Part shown: piece after piece, positions 49,734 to 57,638 of the stretch | Layout: each line of letters begins with the position of its first letter | How positions within the stretch are numbered: position 1 is the stretch's first letter | NCBI RefSeq assembly: GCF_009755225.1 | Contig: NZ_WQKZ01000005.1 | Coordinates: 224,315-288,314 of the forward strand | DNA length: 64,000 nucleotides | Direction: 5' to 3' | DNA from: Hymenobacter ginkgonis | GTDB taxonomy: Bacteria; Bacteroidota; Bacteroidia; Cytophagales; Hymenobacteraceae | Program-made: the position numbers and the translations under genes | The notes under the pieces: model-generated | What the model was told of the DNA's origin: nothing | Database searches by the model: none | The model's input: the letters and a program-made list of their open reading frames with translations, nothing else

Positions 49734-50552
49734 CTAATGCCCCTTCAAGATGCCCATGCGTTGCTGCAAGGGCAGTAGTAAGTGCTGCGCACTGTCGAGC
49801 GCGAGCTGGGTGCTACCAGCCAACTCCAGCGGCCTTTGCGTGGCAGCCTTGGCCTGCAACTCTTTAAGAGCCTTGCGGTTGATGCGGGCAATGACGCGCA
49901 TACGGGCCAGGTGGTCGGCCATAGTAGGCGGCAGGTCGTAGCTGTACACTAGGCCTTTATACAAGTCGTTCCACTGCGTTTGCACCAAGTCGAGCTGGCC
50001 CAGAAAGATGGGGTAGGACGTGACGCCGCCCGCCTGCTGAATGAGGTACAAGCTAGGGTTTTGGGCGCGCCAAAAACGACGGCTCAGCCCCTGAAACTGG
50101 CGCACGGACTGGGCTTTGGTTTTTTCGGTGGCAGGAATGAGCGCCAGTTCTTTATCCACATTTTTCTCCGCGTCGAAGTTGGGCAGGGGGCGGGCCTCCA
50201 CACTTTCCAGCTTTAGCGAGTCGGCCGAGAGGTGGCCCGGCCCGGCTACGGCGCGGGCGGGCGGCGCAGCGTCATTTTTCAGGCTGAAAAACCCGGCCGC
50301 GGCCACGGCTAACACCAGCGCTATCGAGGCGATTAGCAGCCAGGGTGGGCGTCGGGTTGGGCTTTCCTGGTCAAAATCAGCATACACTGTTTCGAGGGGC
50401 GTTGCGGCAGCAGGCTGGGGTAGGGCGCCCCGGCGGCGGAGTTCGCGCCGGGCTGCATCGACGAGTTCGGGCTGGTAGAAACTGGGGTTTTCGACGAAAA
50501 AAAGCAATTCCGCGTCGGTTTTGCTGCGGAAGGTATCGGTGGGGGCAGACAT
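49734..50552 (-). CDS. Single-pass membrane protein sharing the rhomboid's N-terminal motif
   Basis: 272 residues. N-terminal module FRSKTDAELLFFVENPSFY followed by AARRELRRRGAL, then a disordered Pro/Ala stretch, one membrane helix (PPWLLIASIALVLAVAAAGFF) and an extracytoplasmic helical domain (ARPLPNFDAEKNVDKELALIP, RRFWRAQNPSLYLIQQAGG, RKALKELQAKAATQRPLEL). No known domain is recognised beyond that. The module match and tandem position with the rhomboid suggest that the two proteins are regulated together or bind the same partner. A GGGGTAGGG word lies directly upstream of the ATG at 50552. Confidence 0.72.
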   Translation of the reverse strand: MSAPTDTFRSKTDAELLFFVENPSFYQPELVDAARRELRRRGALPQPAAATPLETVYADFDQESPTRRPPWLLIASIALVLAVAAAGFFSLKNDAAPPARAVAGPGHLSADSLKLESVEARPLPNFDAEKNVDKELALIPATEKTKAQSVRQFQGLSRRFWRAQNPSLYLIQQAGGVTSYPIFLGQLDLVQTQWNDLYKGLVYSYDLPPTMADHLARMRVIARINRKALKELQAKAATQRPLELAGSTQLALDSAQHLLLPLQQRMGILKGH

Positions 50553-50685
50553 GAAGAGGGGGTAGGGGGCGGCGGGCCAGCAATTTGCCTCGCCAAGTTG
50601 GGCAAGAAACTTTACATAGGCCTGCCTAACCAGCCGCGCTAGCCTGCGTACAGCTTACAGAATCGCTCATTTTTCCGTCTTTCCC

Positions 50686-50982
50686 ATGTCTACTACCCGC
50701 CCCGAAAAAGACCAGGCCACCCAGCCCATCCAGTCAGACGACTACCAGCCCACCGGCCGCCAAGAGGCGCCTACCAACTCTGACGCCCTCTACGGCGGCA
50801 ATGCCGACGATAACTCGGGCAGTGGCGGCAACGCCGGCCCCACTAACCTTGATGCTGTACCCGCTAACAAAGAAGACGGTACCATCGAGTCGGCTGACCA
50901 AAATGAGGGGGCCATCAAGGGCGGCGGCGTGAGCGGCGGCACGGGCTCCAGCGGCACCAGCATCGGCCAGGTTACGCTGTAA
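50686..50982 (+). CDS. Small disordered acidic protein 1
   Basis: 98 residues, hydrophilic and Gly/Ser/Asn/Asp-rich, almost no aromatic or large hydrophobic residues (one Tyr in DDYQP, one in LYGGN), so probably disordered. Segments: EKDQATQPIQSDDYQPTGRQ, GGNADDNSGSGGNAGPTN, GAIKGGGVSGGTGSSGTS. No signal peptide. The codon pattern (C- or G-ending wobble) is that of real genes, and a similar protein follows, so this is not a chance frame. Composition resembles stress or desiccation hydrophilins, but that is only analogy. Confidence 0.65.
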   Translation: MSTTRPEKDQATQPIQSDDYQPTGRQEAPTNSDALYGGNADDNSGSGGNAGPTNLDAVPANKEDGTIESADQNEGAIKGGGVSGGTGSSGTSIGQVTL

Positions 50983-50996
50983 ATCTTTCGCTAACG

Positions 50997-51034
50997 TGAT
51001 GTACCGCGAATTTGACAGAATTTGCGGTACATCA
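50997..51034. terminator. Palindrome between the two disordered-protein genes
   Basis: TGATGTACCGC and GCGGTACATCA are exact complements; the interior (GAATTTGACAGAATTT) adds a weaker inner pair GAATTT/AATTTG. There is no T-run. It may be a terminator, or a repeat of the REP-like kind. Confidence 0.6.
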
Positions 51035-51086
51035 AACAAGCTGCGCTGACCGGCTTTTTTCTTAATCTATAAAATTCCCTACCCCC

Positions 51087-51386
51087 ATGGTAACTCCCAA
51101 CATCGACCCCGACTCGAGCCGCCCGTCGGAAATCGAAGAAAGCAAAACACCTAGCACGGCCGGCCCCATCACAAACTCCGACGCTGACCGCGACCAAAAC
51201 GCCAGCGGCAACCCCGAAACGGTTACCCAGGCAGATTTGGCCAGCAGCGACGGCGCCGGCATTCGCGGCGATTATGGCGACTCGGACCAAACCAATGGCC
51301 TCGAAGGCGGCGAGCAATCGGCTACCGATAGCCAGCCCGACCGCGCCGATACCAACCCGACCAACGCCACGCAAGACGCGGTGTAG
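51087..51386 (+). CDS. Small disordered acidic protein 2
   Basis: 99 residues rich in Asp, Glu, Asn, Ser, Thr and Pro, with no Cys or Trp and only one Tyr; disordered and acidic. Segments: DPDSSRPSEIEESKTPST, NPETVTQADLASSDGAG, DGAGIRGDYGDSDQTNG. It shares composition and small size with the preceding gene but no clear alignment beyond NSD and GG motifs. CCCTACCCC lies just before the ATG at 51087. Another in-frame start is not available. Function unknown; a hydrophilin-like role is only a guess. Confidence 0.62.
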   Translation: MVTPNIDPDSSRPSEIEESKTPSTAGPITNSDADRDQNASGNPETVTQADLASSDGAGIRGDYGDSDQTNGLEGGEQSATDSQPDRADTNPTNATQDAV

Positions 51387-51407
51387 TTTTAGTTAATTCA
51401 AATTACG

Positions 51408-51440
51408 AAAGCCCGTTTTGCTCCGCAAAGCGGGCTTTTT
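51408..51440 (+). terminator. Intrinsic terminator after disordered protein 2
   Basis: AAAGCCCGTTTTG and CAAAGCGGGCTTT pair with one bulge around CTCCG and end in a T-run. Confidence 0.85.
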
Positions 51441-51488
51441 CTGTTCATTATACTCCGCAAGCGGCTCGGCCGTCCGTACTTTGCACTT

Positions 51489-53297
51489 GTGTTGAGTAAT
51501 TGGTTTTCCTACCCCCGCTGCGTTCTTTTTCTGTTAAGTTGGTTGCTGCTGCCTGCTGCTTGGGCCCAGGCGCCGTCCCTATCGGCGCTGGCGCCGAGCC
51601 TCGAAGAGGCTGACGGCCCCGCCCCGCCTAAGCGCGAACTGCGCGCTTTTTGGATAGCCACGGTGGCCAATATCGACTGGCCCAACCAGCGCGGCGAAGC
51701 GCCTGAGCACTACCGCCGCGAGTACCGCCGTCTGCTCGATGCGGGCCAGCGCGCTGGGCTCAACGCCGTATTTGTGCAAATTCGGCCCGTATCAGATGCC
51801 TTCTATAAGTCTGATTTAGAGCCCTGGAGCAAGTACCTCACCGGGCGCCAGGGCAAAGCCCCGGCCGAGGGTGACGACCCGTTGCCCTTTCTCATTGCCG
51901 AAGCGCACCGCCACGGCATGGAGTTCCACGCTTGGTTCAACCCCTACCGCGCCACCATGGATTCGGTGACGCGCACGCTGGCGCCGCTGCACCCGCTCAA
52001 GCGCCACCCCGACTGGTTTATCAAGTATTCCAACCAGTACCTCTACAACCCCGGCCTGCCCGATGTGCGTGCCCATATCACGCGCGTAATTATGGATGTG
52101 GTACGCCGCTATGATATTGACGGCGTGCACTTTGATGATTATTTTTATCCCTATCCCGAGGTTGGGCAGGTATTTCACGACGAGCTGGCTTATCAAAACC
52201 AAAACCCCGACAAGTTAGGTTTGGCCGACTGGCGCCGTCAAAATGTGAACGTGCTCATCCGCGACCTCAACGACAGTATTCGGTCGGCGAAGCGGTGGGT
52301 GAAATTCGGCATTTCGCCCTTCGGCGTGTGGATGAATAAGAGCGCCGACCCGCTGGGCTCCGACACCCGCGCCGGCCAGCCCAGCTATTCCAACCTCTAC
52401 GCCGACTCGCGCCTGTGGCTGAAGGAAGGCTGGATTGACTACATCGCGCCGCAGCTTTACTGGAGCACTAAGTTTCGGCTGGTGCCCTACGCTACGCTGC
52501 TAGAGTGGTGGACGCGCAACCATTTCGACCGTCATCTCTACATCGGGCACGGCACCTACCGCATGCTCGAAAGCACCCGCTCGGATACCACCTGGCGCAC
52601 CGGCCGCGAGTTGCCCCGTCAGATTCGCCTCAACCGCGATTATCCCGGCGATGTGCACGGCAGTATATTTTTCTCGGCTAAGTCGGTAGCTACCAACCCG
52701 CTGCACACCACCGATTCGCTGCGGCTCGACCTGTACCGCGCCCCGGCGCTGGTGCCCGTCATGCCCTGGCTCGATAGCTTAGCGCCGCGCCCCGTGCGCG
52801 AGCTGGTGCTCAACCGCACCGCCCGCGTCACGACCCTTACCTGGACGCCCGACCTCGTGCCCGCCGCCGATGGCGACCTCGCCGCCTACTACGTCCTCTA
52901 TCGCTTCGAGCGCGGCCAGGTGATGGGGCCCAACGACCCGCGGCGCATCTTGGCTGTGGTGCGGCCCACCAACCTGGGCCAACCCGGCACTTTTGCCGAT
53001 ACCACGGCCCAGGCCGGCCTGGCCTACGCCTACTACCTCACGGCCGTTGACCGCTTGCACAACGAGAGCATTCCGGTGCGCGTCTTCACCGAAGGCAAGC
53101 TGCCCGTGGAAGTGCTAGCCGCCGCACCGCCCGCCGTGGCTACTAAGCCGCCCGTGGCTGCTCGCCCCGCTCCGCGCCCGCCGGTAGCTGCTACCCCCCG
53201 CCCGCAGCCCCACCCCGCCGCCGACGCCGTGAAAACCAAGCCCAAAGAAAAGCCTCGCCGCCGGGGCTTCTTTGCCCGGCTCTTTGGGCTGAAATAG
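51489..53297 (+). CDS. GHL10-family glycosidase-like secreted protein with basic C-terminal tail
   Basis: 602 residues. Signal peptide (CVLFLLSWLLLPAAWAQA). The GHL10 (glycosyl-hydrolase-like 10, DUF187; E. coli YddW-type) barrel covers about 45-410: KRELRAFWIATVANIDWP, GLNAVFVQIRPVSDAFY, GMEFHAWFNPYRATMD, YDIDGVHFDDYFYPYPE with the acidic pair, and WIDYIAPQLYWSTKF. Relatives bind or cleave denuded peptidoglycan. An FnIII-like domain follows (~435-540), then a Pro/Ala-rich linker and a basic end KPRRRGFFARLFGLK. Start GTG 51489 or TTG 51492; a TACTTTG box at 51476-51482 lies just upstream, so the mRNA may be nearly leaderless. Confidence 0.88.
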   Translation: MLSNWFSYPRCVLFLLSWLLLPAAWAQAPSLSALAPSLEEADGPAPPKRELRAFWIATVANIDWPNQRGEAPEHYRREYRRLLDAGQRAGLNAVFVQIRPVSDAFYKSDLEPWSKYLTGRQGKAPAEGDDPLPFLIAEAHRHGMEFHAWFNPYRATMDSVTRTLAPLHPLKRHPDWFIKYSNQYLYNPGLPDVRAHITRVIMDVVRRYDIDGVHFDDYFYPYPEVGQVFHDELAYQNQNPDKLGLADWRRQNVNVLIRDLNDSIRSAKRWVKFGISPFGVWMNKSADPLGSDTRAGQPSYSNLYADSRLWLKEGWIDYIAPQLYWSTKFRLVPYATLLEWWTRNHFDRHLYIGHGTYRMLESTRSDTTWRTGRELPRQIRLNRDYPGDVHGSIFFSAKSVATNPLHTTDSLRLDLYRAPALVPVMPWLDSLAPRPVRELVLNRTARVTTLTWTPDLVPAADGDLAAYYVLYRFERGQVMGPNDPRRILAVVRPTNLGQPGTFADTTAQAGLAYAYYLTAVDRLHNESIPVRVFTEGKLPVEVLAAAPPAVATKPPVAARPAPRPPVAATPRPQPHPAADAVKTKPKEKPRRRGFFARLFGLK

Positions 53298-53383
53298 GGG
53301 GTAGGGCGCCGCGTGCCGCGCTTGGCTAACTGCCCCAACGCCAAGCACCAGCAGCCCGCTCGGGCGGTATATTGCCGCGGCCT

Positions 53384-54520
53384 ATGCCTGTCCTTATCCC
53401 GCTGCCTACCCGCCTGTTTAGCCTCGATGTATTCCGGGGGCTCACCGTGATGGCCATGATTTTGGTCAACAACCCCGGCGATTGGGGCCACATCTACCCG
53501 CCGCTCGAACACGCCACCTGGAACGGCTGGACGCCCACCGACCTCATCTTTCCCTTCTTCTTGTTCATCGTGGGCGTGAGTTTGGTGTACGCCTTGGCCA
53601 GCGCCAAAGCGGGGGGTAGGGCACCAGGCCCGGTACTAGCGCAAGTGGCCCGGCGGGCGGCCATCTTATTTGCGCTGGGCGTGTTTACGTCGTTGTATCC
53701 GCACTTCGATTTTTCGACGGTGCGCATCATGGGCGTGTTGCAACGCATTGCGCTGGTGTTTTTGGGGTGCAGCATTATCTATTTGCAAACCAGCTGGCGC
53801 ATGCAGGTTATCTTATTGGTAATGATACTGCTAGGCTACGCCGCGCTTATGCAGTTGGTGCCGGTGCCGGGGGTAGGACCCGCCAGCCTAGAACCGACTA
53901 CCAACCTCGGCGCCTGGCTCGACCGCCTCATCTTCACCGAAGCTCATCTCTGGAAAACATCGCGCACCTGGGACCCCGAAGGCCTACTCGGCACCTTGCC
54001 GGCCATGGGCACTGGGCTGCTAGGAGTACTGGCAGCCCAATGGTTGCGGCGCCCTGGCACTTGCCCCAGCACTCGCCTTGGCGGCCTGGCAGCGGCGGGC
54101 GCAGTAGCTGTGGGTTTGGGCCAGCTCTGGAATAACTGGTTTCCGATAAATAAAGCCTTGTGGACCAGCTCCTACGTGCTATTTGCGGGTGGGCTGGCCT
54201 TGCTGCTGCTAGCTGGCCTCTACTGGCTGTGCGAAGTACGCAGCTACCGCCGCTGGGCCGCGCCGGCTGTGGTGTACGGCGTCAATGCCATCACGGTATT
54301 CTTCTTATCGGCGGTGTTGTCGCGCACGTTTTCGCTCTTCCATTTGCCGGGGCCGGGCGGGCATGTGGTAGGCCTCAAAGAATGGCTGTACGAATGGGGT
54401 ATCGCGCCGTACTTCGCCGACCCGCGCACGGCCTCGTTGGTAGGTGGGCTGGTATTGGTGGCTATCTGGTGGGGCATCTTGCGCGCCATGCACGTGCGTG
54501 GCATCCATGTAAAAGTATAG
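53384..54520 (+). CDS. HGSNAT-like membrane acyltransferase (DUF5009/DUF1624 type)
   Basis: 378 residues, about ten membrane helices. Signature LFSLDVFRGLTVMAMILVNNPGDW at the N-terminus, then GWTPTDLIFPFFLFIVGVSLVY, matching the family that includes heparan-alpha-glucosaminide N-acetyltransferase. Such enzymes carry acetyl groups across a membrane to amino sugars. Further blocks: RIMGVLQRIALVFLGCSIIY, ALWTSSYVLFAGGLALLLLA and the C-terminal LKEWLYEWGIAPYFADP. In Bacteroidota the gene is often near peptidoglycan or glycan genes; here it follows GHL10 with an 86-base gap, suggesting cell-wall or glycan work. The ATG at 53384 is used; another lies four codons earlier. Confidence 0.88.
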   Translation: MPVLIPLPTRLFSLDVFRGLTVMAMILVNNPGDWGHIYPPLEHATWNGWTPTDLIFPFFLFIVGVSLVYALASAKAGGRAPGPVLAQVARRAAILFALGVFTSLYPHFDFSTVRIMGVLQRIALVFLGCSIIYLQTSWRMQVILLVMILLGYAALMQLVPVPGVGPASLEPTTNLGAWLDRLIFTEAHLWKTSRTWDPEGLLGTLPAMGTGLLGVLAAQWLRRPGTCPSTRLGGLAAAGAVAVGLGQLWNNWFPINKALWTSSYVLFAGGLALLLLAGLYWLCEVRSYRRWAAPAVVYGVNAITVFFLSAVLSRTFSLFHLPGPGGHVVGLKEWLYEWGIAPYFADPRTASLVGGLVLVAIWWGILRAMHVRGIHVKV

Positions 54521-54579
54521 CCGGCCCATCTTTGCGGGCAGCGGCTAATTTCAAACGGCGCTCTTAGAGCTGGTTTCTT

Positions 54580-55380
54580 ATGAAAATACTCATTATTGGT
54601 GGCGGCAACATGGGCCTGACTTACGCCCGGAGCTTCGTGCGCGCCCACATCACCTCGCGCCTCGACTTGCGCCTGCTGGCTCGCTCGCCCGAGCGCGTGC
54701 CCGCGCTGGCCGCCCATGAAGTAGGCACCGTGTGGGGTACTCCGCAAGAGTGTGTGCCGGGCGCCGATATTCTCATCCTAGCCGTGAAACCGCAAGACTC
54801 GGGCGCGCTGTTTGAGCGGTTGCGTGGGCTGGTACAGCCGCATCAGGTAGTGCTCAGCATCATGGCGGGCGTGCGGATTGCCACCCTGCGCGAAGCGCTG
54901 GGCACGCCTAAAATTATTCGGGCCATGCCCAACCTACCCGCCCAAATAGGGATGGGCATGACGGCTTTCACAAGCACCGACGACGTCACCCGCGCCGAGC
55001 TGGTGCAGGTGCAGAACCTGCTCTCGACCACCGGCAAAACGGTGTATGTGGAGCAAGAAAGTGCTATCGACGCTAGCACGGCTATTTCGGGTAGCGGCCC
55101 GGCCTACGTTTACTACTGCATGGAAGCTCTCATGGCCGCTGCCGGGGGTATGGGCTTCACGCCCGCCGAAGCCGAGTTGCTCGTCAGCCAAACCTTCCGC
55201 GGCGCGGTGGAGCTGTATAGCCAAGCCGGCCTCAGTTGCCAAGACTGGATTGCCCGCGTCGCCTCCAAGGGCGGCACCACTGAGGCCGCCATGCAAGCCT
55301 TCGGCAACGGGGCGGTGCGGGAAGGGCTCATCGCCGGGGCTGAGGCCGCGCGCACCCGCGCCGAAGACCTGGGTAAGTAA
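54580..55380 (+). CDS. proC: Pyrroline-5-carboxylate reductase
   Basis: 266 residues. Last step of proline synthesis, reducing pyrroline-5-carboxylate with NAD(P)H; cytoplasmic. Rossmann loop IIGGGNMGLTYARSFV at the start, LAVKPQDSGALFERL, IIRAMPNLPAQIGMGMTA, and the family signature STAISGSGPAYVYYCMEALM with the GGTTEAAMQAF loop near the C-terminus. A near-consensus box CATCTTTG lies at 54527-54534, about 46 bases before the ATG. No other proline genes are adjacent. Confidence 0.96.
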   Translation: MKILIIGGGNMGLTYARSFVRAHITSRLDLRLLARSPERVPALAAHEVGTVWGTPQECVPGADILILAVKPQDSGALFERLRGLVQPHQVVLSIMAGVRIATLREALGTPKIIRAMPNLPAQIGMGMTAFTSTDDVTRAELVQVQNLLSTTGKTVYVEQESAIDASTAISGSGPAYVYYCMEALMAAAGGMGFTPAEAELLVSQTFRGAVELYSQAGLSCQDWIARVASKGGTTEAAMQAFGNGAVREGLIAGAEAARTRAEDLGK

Positions 55381-55459
55381 AACAGCTTCAACGCTACCCC
55401 CGTCCTTGCGTAAGCAATAGCGGCGGTACGCGGTTTTCCGTCGGATTTTAGTTGAATCT

Positions 55460-56104
55460 ATGAAAAAAACAGCGCTACTCGCCGGCGCTACGGGTTTGGT
55501 AGGCAAAGCTTTACTGCAATTGCTACTTGCTTCCGACCGCTACGCCAAGGTTATTGTAGTTGGCCGCCGCCCGTTGGCGCTGGAGCATCCCAAGCTCACC
55601 CAGGTTGTCACCGATTTGGGCCAGCTTGAAGCTATGCGCCTGCGCCTAATCGCCGACGATGTGTACTGCTGCCTGGGCACTACGCAGCAGCAAGCCGGCT
55701 CGAAGGAAGCCTTTTACGAAGTTGATTTTCTGTATGTAGTGAAGTTAGCGGCCATTACGGCGGCCAATTTTGCCGCGCAGTTTTTGGTAGTATCAGCCTT
55801 AGGTGCCGATGTAGAATCGCGCTTTTACTACAACCGCGTGAAGGGCGAAATGGAAGCCGCCGTGCGCCAAACGCCCTTTCGGGCCATTCATATTTTTCGG
55901 CCCTCGCTGCTGCTTGGTCAGCGCGATAAACCGCGCCTTGGCGAGCGAATCGGGGCCGTACTATTATCACTAGCCAGCCCCTTGCTGCGCGGCGGCTGGC
56001 GCAAATACCGGCCCGTAGAGGCTACCACCGTGGCCCAAGCTATGCTGCGCGCCGCCGAAGACGATGGCGGCGGAATAAAGGTTCACAGCTCCGAGGAATT
56101 GTAG
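55460..56104 (+). CDS. Atypical SDR / NAD(P)H-binding oxidoreductase
   Basis: 214 residues. N-terminal Rossmann motif ALLAGATGLVGKALLQLLL, then KVIVVGRRPLALEHPKL, DVYCCLGTTQQQAGSKEAFYEVDF, FLVVSALGADVESRFYYNRVKGEME, and HIFRPSLLLGQR. The CLGTT and YNRxKGxxE blocks fit the atypical SDR subgroup that includes HTATIP2-like proteins; the Tyr-Lys spacing of classic SDR catalysis is replaced by YNRVKGEME. Substrate unknown, probably a small sugar-nucleotide or quinone cofactor. It begins 79 bases after proC and ends before a bidirectional terminator. Confidence 0.85.
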   Translation: MKKTALLAGATGLVGKALLQLLLASDRYAKVIVVGRRPLALEHPKLTQVVTDLGQLEAMRLRLIADDVYCCLGTTQQQAGSKEAFYEVDFLYVVKLAAITAANFAAQFLVVSALGADVESRFYYNRVKGEMEAAVRQTPFRAIHIFRPSLLLGQRDKPRLGERIGAVLLSLASPLLRGGWRKYRPVEATTVAQAMLRAAEDDGGGIKVHSSEEL

Positions 56105-56141
56105 CTTCCCGCAGCCAAAGGGGGTAGGGAGAGTATGCCCA

Positions 56142-56179
56142 AAAAAGCGGCCCAGCAACTTGTGTTGCTGGGCCGTTTT
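56142..56179. terminator. Bidirectional intrinsic terminator
   Basis: CGGCCCAGCAAC and GTTGCTGGGCCG form a perfect stem with a TTGT loop; A-run before and T-run after. It serves the SDR gene (+) and the Tyr-rich gene (-). Confidence 0.9.
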
Positions 56180-56218
56180 ATAAAAACTATAATTTGGAAA
56201 GCTATAAATACTTCTTAC

Positions 56219-56506
56219 TTACCAGCGGCGGCCGTAGCCTCTGCCGTAGCCCCGGCCATAGTAAGCACGCGGAGCATAGTAAACAGGGCGGGGCGCATAA
56301 TAAACCGGGCGCGGAGCATAGTAGACCGGTGCTGGAGCATAATACACAGGTGGTGGCGGTGCTATCACTACGGGTGCCACCGGGGGGTAGTAACCACGGC
56401 CATAATAAGGCTGGCCAATTCGAGCACTAATCACGACCTGCGCCGAGGCCGTGCCCGCGCTGGCCAAGGCCAGCAGCAACACGAAAAATAAGGGGCGAAA
56501 ACGCAT
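56219..56506 (-). CDS. Secreted Tyr/Pro-rich repeat protein
   Basis: 95 residues. Signal peptide MRFRPLFFVLLLALASAGTASA. The mature part has VVISARIGQPYYGRGYYPP and then four copies of a VYYAPxP-type repeat (VYYAPAP, VYYAPRP twice, VYYAPRA), ending in YGRGYGRGYGRRW. Such Tyr/Pro/Arg low-complexity proteins are likely disordered and may attach to the wall or cross-link; no enzymatic role can be named. The leader carries a UUCG-capped hairpin (56515-56528) shared with the next gene, and the two genes are in tandem, so they form a regulated pair. The N-terminal MR-basic start and signal peptide support the ATG at 56506. Confidence 0.75.
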   Translation of the reverse strand: MRFRPLFFVLLLALASAGTASAQVVISARIGQPYYGRGYYPPVAPVVIAPPPPVYYAPAPVYYAPRPVYYAPRPVYYAPRAYYGRGYGRGYGRRW

Positions 56507-56514
56507 GGCTTATT

Positions 56515-56528
56515 CGTGCCGAAGCACG
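56515..56528 (-). promoter_or_regulatory. UUCG-capped hairpin 8 bases before the start codon (copy 1)
   Basis: Minus strand CGTGC-TTCG-GCACG, a 5-bp stem with a UUCG tetraloop, followed by 8 bases (AATAAGCC) and ATG. Identical core, position and spacing occur before the next upstream gene at 56943-56956. Confidence 0.6.
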
Positions 56529-56622
56529 CTGTTTAAAGAGGGATTAGAAAAAAGCAGCTGGCCCGAAGCCTAGGTGCAGAAAAACATACGCAAAAAATTG
56601 GTTGGTGGCTTGCTAGGGGCGA

Positions 56623-56934
56623 CTAGCGCCCCCCGCGGCGACCACCGCCACCGTGGTACCCACCACCGCCGCCACCGCGGTAGCCGCCATTGCCGCCCCG
56701 GTAGCCACCATCACCGTGGTAGCCACCGCGGTAGTAAGGCCGGGGCTGCACAATAATCGGCCGAGGAGCATAGTAGCGGGGGCCATACCCGTAGCCGTAG
56801 CCACCACCGTAGCCATATCCATAGGGGTAAGGGCTACCTACGCTAGCACCGGCATACACTCCAGGGGCACAGCTGCTCATGGCAAAGCCGAGGCCTAGTA
56901 TCAAAAAGAAGGAAAAAAACAAATTGCGACGCAT
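56623..56934 (-). CDS. Gly/Tyr-rich lipoprotein
   Basis: 103 residues. Signal peptide MRRNLFFSFFLILGLGFAMSSC with lipobox Cys22. The mature chain is YPYGYGYGGGYGYGYGPRYY, then APRPIIVQPRPYY and a C-terminal run of GYRGGNGGYRGGGGGGYHGG repeats with Arg-rich ends. It is low-complexity and probably disordered, resembling YXXG-type proteins in Bacteroidota. The frame is open to 56991 but the ATG at 56934 gives a proper signal peptide. Its leader has the same hairpin and spacing as the Tyr-rich gene below; both end YGRG/RRGG-type, so they are distant relatives. The 295 bases before the next gene (56935-57229) are AT-rich, with no other gene seen. Confidence 0.75.
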   Translation of the reverse strand: MRRNLFFSFFLILGLGFAMSSCAPGVYAGASVGSPYPYGYGYGGGYGYGYGPRYYAPRPIIVQPRPYYRGGYHGDGGYRGGNGGYRGGGGGGYHGGGGRRGGR

Positions 56935-56942
56935 GGCAGATA

Positions 56943-56956
56943 AGTGCCGAAGCACT
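56943..56956 (-). promoter_or_regulatory. UUCG-capped hairpin 8 bases before the start codon (copy 2)
   Basis: Minus strand AGTGC-TTCG-GCACT, the outer pair swapped from C-G to A-T relative to copy 1 while pairing is kept, followed by 8 bases (TATCTGCC) and ATG. The compensatory outer pair supports selection for the structure. Confidence 0.6.
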
Positions 56957-57229
56957 CCATTAGGTTGTGAGAAACAACGTGTATTAGACAACGAACAAAC
57001 CGATGGGTTTAATTTCCGGAGGGCTACTTTTTGAGGAAGTGCCCGCCCAGTATAGTACCGGTTGCTGAGGATACTGTTACCAAAACCTTGCCAAAAATTA
57101 CGCCTTAGCGACTAGTTAAAAATAGTTATTTACCAGCTGATAATCAAGGGTATTAATATTGATTACGTGGAATCTGTAAGGTGGGGGTAGTGTTCTATAA
57201 GCAGACAAATTTCTGCTAGATTACCTCCC

Positions 57230-57496
57230 ATGAAAAATCCTGCTGAATACCTCGCCGACCGTGTATTTGAAGCCCGTCGCCCTCGCCGCGAGTTGCAGCC
57301 CGTAGTAGCCTACGACGATGCAGTAAAAGCTGTTGCGCAAGCACTAGCCGACGCCGAAAAGTACAAGTACTTGCTTATGCGTGCCTTGCGTCGCCACGCC
57401 GATGAGTCTGTTCCCGCTCAGCCGCTCACAACCCATGAAACGCCGGTTATTCCTATGTACCCAGCTGGGGCTAACGACCAACAGTTGGCCGCTTAG
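57230..57496 (+). CDS. Small hypothetical protein, 88 aa
   Basis: Soluble, charged protein. Segments: MKNPAEYLADRVFEARRPRR, a helix DDAVKAVAQALADAEKYKYL and a C-terminal Pro/Gln-rich tail (ESVPAQPLTTHETPVIPMYP). The alanine-rich helix with YKYLLMRALRRHAD could be a coiled coil or an interaction helix. No signal peptide or membrane segment. Codon use with C/G-ending wobble and a clean downstream terminator support a real gene. Function not known. The region before it is AT-rich and carries no recognisable TAnnTTTG box. Confidence 0.6.
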   Translation: MKNPAEYLADRVFEARRPRRELQPVVAYDDAVKAVAQALADAEKYKYLLMRALRRHADESVPAQPLTTHETPVIPMYPAGANDQQLAA

Positions 57497-57523
57497 TAAG
57501 CCACTTTTGAGGTGATAAATACT

Positions 57524-57561
57524 AAAAGCCAATCTTGCCCTTTGGGGCTGATTGGCTTTTT
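57524..57561 (+). terminator. Intrinsic terminator after the 88-aa gene
   Basis: AAAAGCCAATC and GATTGGCTTTT are exact complements around a 15-base loop, followed by a T. Confidence 0.85.
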
Positions 57562-57638
57562 GCTACCCCCCTATTCAAGGCGTAGCCGTTGGGAGAACTT
57601 GTAAACACCAGGCATTTGGCCGGAACTTGCTGCTTCTT

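Noticed and set aside
56219..56934. Short tandem repeats in the Tyr-rich genes considered as a CRISPR array
   Set aside because: The repeats are coding (VYYAPRP and GYRGG units), unevenly spaced and without unique spacers.
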